From the NCBI GenBank assembly GCA_937901445.1, contig CALDHY010000101.1, positions 1 through 6,230 on the forward strand: a DNA stretch of 6,230 bases. The letters run 5' to 3'. Positions 1 to 6,050 of this stretch are shown one piece after another. The notes beneath the pieces are model-generated. The model worked only from the letters and a program-made list of their open reading frames with translations, was not told the origin of the DNA and ran no database searches. Both the position numbers and the translations under genes were made by a program. Within the stretch, counting starts at the first letter, position 1; each line of letters starts with the position of its first letter. Source of the DNA: an uncultured Selenomonadales bacterium (GTDB lineage Bacteria > Bacillota > Negativicutes > Selenomonadales > Selenomonadaceae).

Positions 1-9
1 AGTATTGAT

Positions 10-414
10 ATGACACGAGAAGAATTTGGCAGATTAGTGCTTCAGTGCAGACAAGAGTCTGGAATGAAGATGATGGATATATGCGTTGCATTAAAGACCC
101 TACCACAAGCTATATATAGAGTTGAGTTGGGGAAATTCAACACCAACACTCCATTCATTCTCCAGTTATTGAAAGCACTGGGGTATAACTTGACTATTGA
201 CGGTCGAATATTCAAGACTGAAAAGGCATTGGCTAAATGGATGAAGAATAGACGTGGTGAACGTTCTCAGTCAGAAGTTGGAAATGCAGTTGGTCTTAAT
301 TATCAAGTAATTGGTAAAATTGAAAACGGACAAGCAACAATGATGTTAGATACGCTTTTAAGCGTTGCTGACCTATATAATTCTAAGATTTCAATAAAGC
401 AAATAACTAAATGA
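10..414 (+). CDS. Tandem helix-turn-helix (XRE/Cro-CI-like) DNA-binding protein
   Basis: This is a predicted 134-residue cytoplasmic DNA-binding protein, probably a regulator. Two Cro/CI-type helix-turn-helix units can be seen in a row. The first covers roughly residues 1-63, with an 'IYRVELGKFNTNT' recognition-helix region. The second covers roughly 70-130 and is more typical: 'SQSEVGNAVGLN' followed by 'IGKIENGQATMML'. The reading frame is open to the window's left edge (AGT ATT GAT precede the ATG), so the true start may lie upstream and the ATG at 10 is only the first one visible. Its stop overlaps the next gene's start in an ATGA, so the two are probably co-translated. AAG lysine codons are common, unlike the genes after 798, which suggests a mobile or phage-derived origin. 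The target site is unknown. The HTH assignment is fairly sure; the role is not. Confidence 0.75.
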   Translation: MTREEFGRLVLQCRQESGMKMMDICVALKTLPQAIYRVELGKFNTNTPFILQLLKALGYNLTIDGRIFKTEKALAKWMKNRRGERSQSEVGNAVGLNYQVIGKIENGQATMMLDTLLSVADLYNSKISIKQITK

Positions 415-764
415 TAACACTAAGAGACAAAGAGATTAACAAACTTGCTGCTATACTCAAACTTCCAGAAGACCAATTGGAGCGTTTACATTCCATGCGT
501 CTTCTGGAGGAGGGTAAGGCTATTGATATTCTTGTCAAATTTGAGTTTGCGAGACTGAAGCGCACAGGGCTGTATAACGTCAAACAAATCACCGAAGCCT
601 TGATGAAGGAGTACGATATTTCCAGAGGCAAGGTTCAAAATGCAATCTACGATAAACGAAAAGCAAAATACTATTGCAGCAAATGTGGACGCATTATCTC
701 TCGTCACAGACATTTGAATTATGACGTATGCGAGTCGTGCGCTATCGAGTCCATTGAGATTTGA
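411..764 (+). CDS. Small protein with HTH-like middle and C-terminal zinc ribbon, function unknown
   Basis: This 117-residue protein is not one I recognise as a named family. The C-terminus has two CxxC pairs, Cys89/Cys92 and Cys107/Cys110, spaced as a zinc ribbon that would bind one zinc ion. Residues about 55-83 ('YNVKQITEALMKEYDISRGKVQNAIYDKR') read like a helix-turn-helix followed by a basic stretch. The N-terminal 50 residues are charged and probably helical. Together these suggest a nucleic-acid-binding protein acting with the HTH protein just upstream, whose stop codon overlaps this gene's ATG (ATGA, 411-414). The combination resembles small regulatory genes of phages or integrative elements, but that is inference. 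No membrane segment or enzyme motif is visible. Confidence 0.65.
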   Translation: MITLRDKEINKLAAILKLPEDQLERLHSMRLLEEGKAIDILVKFEFARLKRTGLYNVKQITEALMKEYDISRGKVQNAIYDKRKAKYYCSKCGRIISRHRHLNYDVCESCAIESIEI

Positions 765-780
765 TTGTTTAACTCATAAT
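754..780 (+). promoter_or_regulatory. Weak candidate promoter ahead of the degenerate P-type ATPase gene
   Basis: TTGAGA (754-759) and CATAAT (775-780) are separated by 15 bases, which is short of the usual 16-18. The site sits at the end of the preceding gene and 17 bases before the ATG at 798. No Shine-Dalgarno sequence is visible there, so a transcript from here would have a very short leader. This is a weak call. Confidence 0.25.
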
Positions 781-797
781 ATATGTTACTATGATGA

Positions 798-2000
798 ATG
801 AAAGTAAAATTCTTTTTTTTCCTTGACGTGCTGCTAACGAGTATTTTTTCAGTTTATACATTTTTTCTGCGCGGCGAGGAAGCGGCAATTTTAGCGGGGC
901 TATCAATTTTTATAGCGTTGTTCCCGCTGTGTTTGTGGCTGTCAGAAGCAATGGTGTTACAATTTGCTAAGGGCGTACTTTCAACCAGCGGAATAAAAGT
1001 TCACAATAAATCAGCACTTTTAAAACTTATCGAAGTCGATACGGTTGCAATGCCGATGAACAGATTTTTGACAAACGGCGAATATTTTATAATGGATTTA
1101 TATTCGGACGTACTTTCGCAAAATGATTTATTATCTTACGCGGCGTCAATCGAACAATATTCAAATCATTCATTCGGCAGATTAATTTATAAAACTGCAC
1201 TTGGACGCGGTTTAAAAATTATGAATGTAAGTGCGTTTCAAGAATTTCCCAGTTGCGGCGCGGAGGCTCTCCTTGACAAAAAGCCTATCAGAATCGGAAG
1301 CCCGAAATGGATACAAGATCAAGGGGTAAACGTAAGCAATTTATTTTTGACAAAGGCGGATCAGTTGGCAGTTCACGGCAAAACGCCGCTAATTTTCAGT
1401 ATGGGGAAAATGGCGCGCGGGATTGTTGCTTTAAAAGATGAAATTAATCCCGAAACAAAAAGTTTCATTGAAATTTTGAAACATAACAATTTGGAGCCGG
1501 TACTTTTAACCGCCGCCAACAGACGCACTGCAAATAATTTCGCAAAAAATATGAACATTGACACGGTAAGAACAGACCTTGCGCCGAATGATAAAGCGCG
1601 AGAAGTTCAAATTTTACGCGCCAAAAAACAAAACGTTGCAGTTATTGGCAACGAATTTCACGACTTACCCGCAATGTTTACGGCTGACGTTTCAATAATT
1701 TATAAAGATGGCGCAATGACGCCGCTGACTGAAGACAGTGACGTTAAACCGGATTTTGAAATTTCGTCGTTGCACAAATTTTTTACACTGCGCGAAGTTG
1801 CCTTGTACGCGGCAAAGTTAATCAAGTTCAACCGCCGCCTTTCTTACTTGTCAATGATTTTACTTTTGATACCGGCGTTAATGTTGGCGTTGGAAAATTC
1901 GCCAATAAAATTTTCGCCGTCAATCGCCGCCTCCGGCGTTATTCTTACATTCATACTTATTTTCTTTAATTCGTTGCGAATGGGAAAAAATCCAAACTAG
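798..2000 (+). CDS. Catalytically degenerate, N-terminally short P1B-type (copper-transporter-like) ATPase relative
   Basis: This 400-residue membrane protein aligns with the C-terminal half of CopA-type P1B ATPases. Residues 1-24 and 28-52 correspond to the helices flanking the CPC metal site, then come a P/N-domain region (about 78-300) and two C-terminal helices (348-365, 373-392). The metal-binding domain, the first four helices and the actuator domain are absent. Key motifs are replaced: CPC by Phe42-Pro-Leu, DKTGT by 'PMNRF' (86-90, phosphorylated Asp lost), the nucleotide-binding HP by His124-Ser, TGDN by 'TAAN' (238-241), and GDGxND by 'GNEFHD' (284-289). Lys266 and Asp289 are kept. 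ATP-driven transport is therefore very unlikely, yet the frame is intact, so it may be a pseudoenzyme with a scaffolding or metal-sensing role (inference). An in-frame TGA directly precedes the ATG. No Shine-Dalgarno is evident, and a T8 run lies at codons 6-8. Confidence 0.8.
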   Translation: MKVKFFFFLDVLLTSIFSVYTFFLRGEEAAILAGLSIFIALFPLCLWLSEAMVLQFAKGVLSTSGIKVHNKSALLKLIEVDTVAMPMNRFLTNGEYFIMDLYSDVLSQNDLLSYAASIEQYSNHSFGRLIYKTALGRGLKIMNVSAFQEFPSCGAEALLDKKPIRIGSPKWIQDQGVNVSNLFLTKADQLAVHGKTPLIFSMGKMARGIVALKDEINPETKSFIEILKHNNLEPVLLTAANRRTANNFAKNMNIDTVRTDLAPNDKAREVQILRAKKQNVAVIGNEFHDLPAMFTADVSIIYKDGAMTPLTEDSDVKPDFEISSLHKFFTLREVALYAAKLIKFNRRLSYLSMILLLIPALMLALENSPIKFSPSIAASGVILTFILIFFNSLRMGKNPN

Positions 2001-2005
2001 GTATT

Positions 2006-2923
2006 TTAATCAGCAAATTTATCAATGAAACTAAAGACTCGCTGAAAATATTTTGGCGGGTCTATTATTTTTGAATCAGCGTGCCCTGCGCCTTCGACTA
2101 TGAATTTTTCTTTAACGGGCGCGGTGGCGGAGTTGTAAAGTTTATCCAACATTTCAAAAGGAACAAGCCTATCTGTATCGCCGTGAATAAAGAGTGTAGG
2201 AATTTTTGAAGTTGTAACGCTGATAATTGGCGCGGCGTCAGAAACGGCAACTCCGGTTTTTATTTTGCTTACAATGTCAACGCAATTCATTATTGGAAAT
2301 TCCGGCAGTCCAAAAATTTTTTGCATTTGCGCGGTGAACATTTCATAGGCGGTAGTGTAGCCGCAATCTTCAACGACGGCAACAACATTTTTTGGATTAA
2401 GAGCCGCCGTCATTAAAACTGTAGCCGCGCCCATTGAAACGCCGTGCAGAATAATTTTAGCTTGCGGGTCACGTTCGACAATTTTTTCACACCAATTAAA
2501 AATATCTTGACTTTCAAACGCGCCCATTGTCAAATAAATTCCTTCGCTTGTACCGCTTGCGCGTAAATCCGGCGTCAAAACGTTGTAGCCGTGCTTGAGG
2601 TATTCTTCGGCGTAGTCAAAGGCGTAGGTTTGATCTCTGCCGTAACCGTGCACTAAAATTGCCCATTTGTGGCTTGGAGTTGACGGCAAAAAATATGTGG
2701 CGTACAAATTCAGATTGTCAAAACTTTTAAGTTGCCAAATTTCGCTTTCAAAATTCGGTCGCGCAGGCGGTTTTAAGTCGGGGTCTGAAATATTTATCGT
2801 GGCTTGTGGCGGCTGATTATTTTCACTTTTCAGCGCAAAGTTTACGAAATAATTTCCAATAAAATATCCCGCGCCGCTTAAAAGAATTACTAATACCAAA
2901 ATTGCTATAAAAAATTTTTTCAA
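2006..2923 (-). CDS. Membrane-anchored alpha/beta hydrolase (YqkD/FrsA-like serine hydrolase)
   Basis: This 305-residue protein has one N-terminal hydrophobic segment (about 4-24, after Met-Lys-Lys) that should anchor it or direct it out of the cytoplasm. The alpha/beta hydrolase domain follows, with an 'HGYG' oxyanion-hole segment at 92-95, the nucleophile elbow 'GVSMG' with Ser163, Asp251 in 'HGDTDRLVP', and His281 in 'GAGHADS', a complete Ser-Asp-His triad. Length and motif order fit YqkD-like hydrolases, which act on esters or peptides of unknown nature, so the substrate cannot be told. The start is a TTG at 2921-2923, with GGAG (2934-2937 on the top strand) ten bases before it. It converges on the P-type ATPase relative with five bases between stop codons and no terminator. 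It lies downstream of tRNA-Pro, behind that gene's terminator, and I see no clear promoter of its own. Confidence 0.88.
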   Translation of the reverse strand: MKKFFIAILVLVILLSGAGYFIGNYFVNFALKSENNQPPQATINISDPDLKPPARPNFESEIWQLKSFDNLNLYATYFLPSTPSHKWAILVHGYGRDQTYAFDYAEEYLKHGYNVLTPDLRASGTSEGIYLTMGAFESQDIFNWCEKIVERDPQAKIILHGVSMGAATVLMTAALNPKNVVAVVEDCGYTTAYEMFTAQMQKIFGLPEFPIMNCVDIVSKIKTGVAVSDAAPIISVTTSKIPTLFIHGDTDRLVPFEMLDKLYNSATAPVKEKFIVEGAGHADSKIIDPPKYFQRVFSFIDKFAD

Positions 2924-2953
2924 GCCGTTTCAACTCCAAATAATTTCAGTACC

Positions 2954-2975
2954 AAAAAAAGCCTCCGAAGAGGCT
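2954..2975 (-). terminator. Rho-independent terminator of tRNA-Pro
   Basis: On the minus strand the sequence reads AGCCTC-TTCG-GAGGCT followed by a run of T. This is a six-base-pair stem with a stable TTCG tetraloop, starting 16 bases past the tRNA's CCA end. It is placed to end tRNA transcription and to separate it from the hydrolase gene; partial read-through could still feed that gene. Confidence 0.9.
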
Positions 2976-2991
2976 GTAAATTTCAAAAATA

Positions 2992-3068
2992 TGGTCGGGA
3001 TGACAGGACTTGAACCTGCGACCTCATCGTCCCGAACGATGCGCGCTACCAAACTGTGCTACATCCCG
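2992..3068 (-). tRNA. tRNA-Pro, anticodon CGG
   Basis: This is a 77-nucleotide tRNA including an encoded CCA end. On the minus strand the acceptor arms are CGGGATG and CATCCCG with discriminator A. The anticodon stem CATCG/CGATG encloses loop TTCGGGA, giving anticodon CGG (top-strand 3032-3034), which reads the proline codon CCG. The T-arm has the standard TTCAAGT loop, and the first base pair C1-G72 is characteristic of bacterial tRNA-Pro. It has its own promoter upstream and hairpin terminator downstream, so it is a single-gene unit. I looked for a copy of its 3' end on the left of the window, as an integrated element would leave, and saw none. Confidence 0.97.
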
Positions 3069-3080
3069 TAAACGCCGCTT

Positions 3081-3109
3081 ATTATATCAGCACTTTTTTT
3101 AAATTGCAA
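3081..3109 (-). promoter_or_regulatory. Sigma-70-type promoter of tRNA-Pro
   Basis: On the minus strand, TTGCAA (3104-3109, four of six consensus matches) and a perfect TATAAT (3081-3086) are separated by 17 bases. Transcription would start about 6 bases before the mature tRNA 5' end at 3068, as is usual for tRNA genes. Confidence 0.8.
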
Positions 3110-3129
3110 TAGTTTAACCAAAAATTTTC

Positions 3130-3158
3130 TGGACAAATTTTAAATTATAGTGTATCTT
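3130..3158 (+). promoter_or_regulatory. Candidate promoter of the ACP-KAS-SDR-GNAT operon
   Basis: TGGACA (3130-3135, five of six) and TATCTT (3153-3158, four of six) are spaced by 17 bases, giving a leader of roughly 40 bases before the first gene. An alternative -10, TATAGT at 3146-3151, matches better but has no good -35. This is the only region between the divergent tRNA promoter and the operon, so a promoter here is expected; the exact boxes are uncertain. Confidence 0.45.
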
Positions 3159-3192
3159 AAATTCCGCCTTATTGAGGCAAAATAAATTTTAT

Positions 3193-3198
3193 GGGAGG
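3193..3198 (+). promoter_or_regulatory. Strong Shine-Dalgarno site that fixes the TTG start of the ACP gene
   Basis: GGGAGG lies eight bases before the TTG at 3207. It supports TTG as the true start; the nearby ATG at 3191 overlaps the site and is out of frame. Confidence 0.85.
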
Positions 3199-3206
3199 TT
3201 TTTATT

Positions 3207-3428
3207 TTGGACGAAAAAACTTTTTTGGAAAAAATGACAGAGTTATTAGACGTTGAAGAAACGCCCGCACTTGACGCTGAACTTGCCAATTTTGAAAATT
3301 GGGATTCGCTCGGTTACATTACTTTTTTGTCAATGGCAAACAAAGTTTCTAAAGAGCGCGTTGCTCCAAAAACAGTGCAAGAGGCTAAAACACTTGCAGA
3401 TTTGTTCACACTTGTAAAGAAAGGCTAA
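3207..3428 (+). CDS. Acyl carrier protein (dedicated, operon-encoded)
   Basis: This 73-residue acidic protein is close to the usual ACP length. The attachment motif Asp33-Ser34-Leu35 is present within 'NWDSLGYITFL', so Ser34 should receive the 4'-phosphopantetheine arm carrying the growing acyl chain as a thioester. Translation starts at TTG behind a strong GGGAGG site. The ketosynthase gene begins two bases after its stop, which points to service in this operon rather than in general fatty acid synthesis. The sequence departs from housekeeping AcpP: it has Trp before the DSL, and 'GYITFL' in place of the common 'DSLDTVELVM'-type helix. Such specialised ACPs occur in flagellar or O-antigen glycan islands and in secondary-metabolite clusters; the first fits the neighbours better (inference). 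Confidence 0.9.
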   Translation: MDEKTFLEKMTELLDVEETPALDAELANFENWDSLGYITFLSMANKVSKERVAPKTVQEAKTLADLFTLVKKG

Positions 3429-3430
3429 AA

Positions 3431-4505
3431 ATGATTATCAAAAGTACTCCTATCAAAATTGAAGGCGTAGCGGCTACAATTTCGCAAAATATTGTTCCGG
3501 TTGAGGAATATTGCGAAGGACTCGCCTCGCCGAAAAAACTTCGCCGCATTATCAAGGAAACCGGCTTTGAAAGTTTGAGCATTTCAGACAATGAAACTTG
3601 TACTTCTGATATGTGTTTTCAAGCGGCGGAAAATCTTTTCAATAACGGCGGCTTTAATAAAGACGATATAAAATCACTGATTTTTATTTCACAGACGCCG
3701 GATTATTCTTTACCTGCCACTGCGTACATTCTTCAAGATAAATTGAAACTCAACAAAAATCTTGTTGCCTTTGATATAAGTATTGGCTGTCAAGGTTTTG
3801 TTTACGGGTTATACGTTGCCGCCGGTATGTTAACCTCAATTTCGGGGGGGGGGGCAACAATCAGCTAAAATTTTAATTTGTTGCGGTGATGTTGAACCGC
3901 GTCCCCCAAAAGCGGTAAATATTAATTCCGGTGTACTTTTCGGCGACGCCGGAGCCTGCGCTATTGTCAGCAAAAATGACAACGATGAATTTACTTTGTT
4001 TAATATTGACAGTTACGGCGACCGCTGGGATAAACTTGTTAATAAAAACATGGGCTTCAGATATATTAAAAATGTTCTTGCCGGAAAAATGGAAGAACAA
4101 CCTTTGGTAACTTCTCATTTTATGGACGGCGCGGCAATAATGGACTTCACGCTCTTTGAAGTTGTTGACAACATTGAAGGGCTTATTTGTGCTGCCAAAA
4201 TTTCTAAGGACGATATAAGCGCGTACCTTTTTCATCAGCCGCAAAAATTGTTGGTAAACGATATGGCAGAAAAACTCGGATTGAATCCCGAAAAAGTCAT
4301 TCAAAACGCGGGCAAAATTGGAAATACAAGTTCAGCGTCAATTCCTTTGCTGCTTACAGAAATTGGTTCTGAATGGAAGAAGCGCACGAATAAAAAAGTT
4401 TTAATGTCCGGTTACGGTGTCGGTTTATCTGTTGCGTCAACGATTTTAAATCTGGATAATTTAGTTTGTATGGAGACTCAAAAATATGCAGGAAGTAACA
4501 TTTAA
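3431..4505 (+). CDS. Beta-ketoacyl-ACP synthase III (FabH/VioS-like), frameshifted by an 11-G tract (OFF state)
   Basis: This thiolase-fold enzyme would condense an acyl primer with malonyl-ACP to give a 3-ketoacyl-ACP. The first piece (3431-3868, 145 residues) holds the active-site Cys120 in 'DISIGCQGF' and ends early at a TAA after the G tract. The second piece continues in another frame directly after the tract ('QQSAKILICCGD...', from 3855) to 4505. It contains His in 'FHQPQ' and Asn in 'GNTSSAS', which would be residues 268 and 298 of the joined protein. Removing one G (or adding two) joins the pieces into about 357 residues, somewhat longer than housekeeping FabH. It starts two bases after the ACP stop and overlaps the SDR by 20 bases. 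No other stop or frameshift is visible, so it looks like a switched-off functional gene rather than a decayed one. An assembly error in the homopolymer is the main alternative. Confidence 0.88.
3844..3854 (+). repeat. Poly-G tract (11 G) inside the ketosynthase: predicted phase-variation switch
   Basis: Eleven consecutive Gs lie in an otherwise A+T-rich gene, after codon 137 of the ketosynthase. By reading the three frames: 11 G gives a stop after residue 145; 12 G also gives an early stop (TAA a few codons on); 10 or 13 G keep the frame through to 4505. Long G runs change length by polymerase slippage, so this should be an ON/OFF switch, recorded here as OFF. Confidence 0.85.
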
Positions 4506-5262
4506 TTTCACGGGAAAAAATTTCGCTGTAATTGGCGCGTCTTCAGGAATTGGCAAGCAGGTCGTATTGGAACTTTTGGACGCGGGCGCAAATGTTTTGG
4601 CGGTTGCACGCAGAAAAAATTTAATGGATGAAATTTTCAAAGACTACCCTAACCAAATTGTAACTGCAAAACTTGACGTAACGAATTATGACGGCTGGAA
4701 CGATATTTTAAAAGATTTTGTTGCAGGAAAAGGCAAATTCAATGGCTCTGTTTACTGCGCGGGGATTGGTACACCTACCGCTTTAAAAAGTCTTGAAATT
4801 GACGATTTGCAAAAAGTTATGGCTACAAATTTTTTTGGCGCGGTTATGTTTATGAAAAAATTTGTTCGCGCAGGAATTGTAAACGGCGGCTCTTCAAATG
4901 TTTGGATTTCTTCAGCGGCTGCTTATATTGGAACGCGCGGGCTAACTACTTATGAGGCGTCAAAGGGCGCAATGACGGCGGCAAAACGTTCTATAGTTTG
5001 CGAAATTGCCAATAAAAAACACCGCCTTAATACCGTTAGTCCGGCGTGGGTTGAAACGCCACTTGCCGGAGATCTTAACAATAGTCTTGGAGAAAATCGC
5101 GCGCAAAATATTTCTAAAAGTTATCCTTTGGGGCGAATCGGCAAGCCTGACGATATAAGCGGCGCAATTTTATTTTTGTTGAGTGAACGCGCAAGTTGGA
5201 TAACCGGCACTGATATTATTATTGACGGCGGCGCGCTAACGGGGGGGGGGGATAAGCTTTGA
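4486..5262 (+). CDS. Short-chain dehydrogenase/reductase, probable 3-ketoacyl-ACP reductase (FabG/VioR-like)
   Basis: This 258-residue classical SDR probably reduces the ketosynthase product to 3-hydroxyacyl-ACP with NAD(P)H. It has the Rossmann glycine motif 'GASSGIG' (17-23), Arg42-Arg43 after the second strand suggesting NADPH preference, and catalytic Asn114, Ser143, Tyr156 and Lys160 ('YEASK'). The usual NAG motif reads 'CAG' (91-93). The C-terminal 'IDGGALTG' is where FabG-type proteins end, so the core is complete. The start ATG lies 20 bases inside the ketosynthase end, with GGAG about ten bases upstream. The last codons run through an 11-G tract (5241-5251), and the TGA overlaps the next gene's TTG start (TTGA). 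Truncated translation of the ketosynthase upstream could lower its expression by polarity. The substrate is inferred from the ACP and KAS neighbours; a sugar-modifying SDR is the alternative. Confidence 0.88.
   Translation: MQEVTFNFTGKNFAVIGASSGIGKQVVLELLDAGANVLAVARRKNLMDEIFKDYPNQIVTAKLDVTNYDGWNDILKDFVAGKGKFNGSVYCAGIGTPTALKSLEIDDLQKVMATNFFGAVMFMKKFVRAGIVNGGSSNVWISSAAAYIGTRGLTTYEASKGAMTAAKRSIVCEIANKKHRLNTVSPAWVETPLAGDLNNSLGENRAQNISKSYPLGRIGKPDDISGAILFLLSERASWITGTDIIIDGGALTGGGDKL
5241..5251 (+). repeat. Second poly-G tract (11 G) at the SDR/GNAT junction
   Basis: Eleven Gs form the last glycine codons of the SDR and end seven bases before the TTG start of the acyltransferase gene. Frame by frame: 11 G gives a 258-residue SDR stopping in TTGA; 12 G would give 256 residues with TAA at 5253-5255, just before the TTG; 10 G would give 261 residues ending at 5272, past the TTG. 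The reductase core is unaffected in all cases. The run can also pair with the 16S CCUCC tail (with one G-U), so it may serve as the downstream gene's ribosome-binding site. Its likely effect is tuning of coupled translation rather than a full switch. Confidence 0.75.
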
Positions 5263-5999
5263 AATGCGTTAATGCAGTTTGGGAGATTAGAAATTTGGGC
5301 GTTAAGACGATTGAACTTGAAATTGAAAAAAATGACGCTCCCGAAAAAATTTTTAACGAAATCGAAGGTTATCGCCTTCAATACGACGCAAAATACGTTG
5401 TAATTAAAGCTGATACGCGCCACCCAAAATTCAGTGTCTTGTTGCAGAATGCAGGATTTTTGCTCATGGAAAATCAAATTGGTTTAAAATTAACCCATGA
5501 ATCTGCGATTAAAGCGTTGGAAGCGTACCGTGAATTTTATGACGGTGTATCATACAAATTAGCTAATGAATCAGAATTGCAAATGATTTTTTCTGAAATT
5601 GAACGCGGGATTTTTAAAACAGATCGCATTGCATTAGACCCTGAATTTGGCGTAAAAGTTGCAAACAAGCGGTATATTTTTTGGATAAAGGATGCTGTAG
5701 CGCGGGGCGCAAATGTATTTTTGTCTGTGTATGAAGGCAAGGCAATAGGCTTTTTTATGGGAAAACCTTCCGGCAGTAAAAATAGCGAGGGTTTACTCGG
5801 CGGTATTTTTAATCGTCCGGAAAGTTATCATCAAGGCTCTTTTCATCTTTTGGCAGGGCACAAATGCTTTTTGGACTCTAAACTTGCAGTCGATAGAACT
5901 TTTGTTTCTTCAAATAATTTAGACGTTTTGAGGTTGCATTTAATGCTCGGGCGTACAGTTACTAATATTAGAAATGTTTTTATAAAGCACTTTAATTAA
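5259..5999 (+). CDS. WecD-like GNAT-family N-acyltransferase
   Basis: This 246-residue protein has the two-part layout of WecD-type sugar N-acetyltransferases. An N-terminal half (about 15-80) ends in 'LLQNAGFLLMENQIGLKL'. A C-terminal GNAT half (about 98-245) contains 'DRIALDPEF', the beta-strand 'VYEGKAIGFFMG' and the C-terminal signature 'SSNNLDVLRLHLMLG' (217-231). The acyl-CoA-binding loop, normally Q/RxxGxG/A, is atypical: 'YHQGSF' (190-195). WecD family members acetylate nucleotide-linked amino sugars; here the neighbours suggest a 3-hydroxyacyl group transferred from ACP instead (inference). The start is TTG, overlapping the SDR stop, with the poly-G run seven bases upstream as its only candidate ribosome site, so its translation probably depends on the SDR. 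It is the last gene of the operon, 19 bases before the terminator stem. Confidence 0.78.
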   Translation: MKCVNAVWEIRNLGVKTIELEIEKNDAPEKIFNEIEGYRLQYDAKYVVIKADTRHPKFSVLLQNAGFLLMENQIGLKLTHESAIKALEAYREFYDGVSYKLANESELQMIFSEIERGIFKTDRIALDPEFGVKVANKRYIFWIKDAVARGANVFLSVYEGKAIGFFMGKPSGSKNSEGLLGGIFNRPESYHQGSFHLLAGHKCFLDSKLAVDRTFVSSNNLDVLRLHLMLGRTVTNIRNVFIKHFN

Positions 6000-6018
6000 C
6001 ATAATTATCCGGTTGCCG

Positions 6019-6050
6019 GTTGCCAAAATGGTAATTGGCAACTTTTTTTT
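6019..6050 (+). terminator. Rho-independent terminator of the operon
   Basis: A perfect eight-base-pair stem, GTTGCCAA / TTGGCAAC, with an eight-base loop is followed directly by eight T (6043-6050). It lies 19 bases after the acyltransferase stop codon. A short tandem duplication, CCGGTTG twice (6009-6022), overlaps the left arm. There is no T-run in the other direction, so it acts on the plus strand only. Confidence 0.92.

Noticed and set aside
2992..3068. tRNA-Pro as an attachment site for an integrated element
   Set aside because: No integrase gene and no repeated copy of the tRNA 3' end were seen in the window.
3166..3178. Small GCCT/AGGC hairpin in the ACP leader
   Set aside because: Only four base pairs with no T-run; too weak to call an attenuator or riboswitch.
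3873..4304. 143-residue minus-strand reading frame
   Set aside because: It lies wholly opposite the ketosynthase and shows no recognisable domain; it is a shadow of the real gene.
3996..4505. A separate 169-residue gene starting at ATG 3996
   Set aside because: The same frame is open back to the G tract at 3855 and matches the middle of the KAS III fold, so the ATG is internal to the frameshifted ketosynthase.
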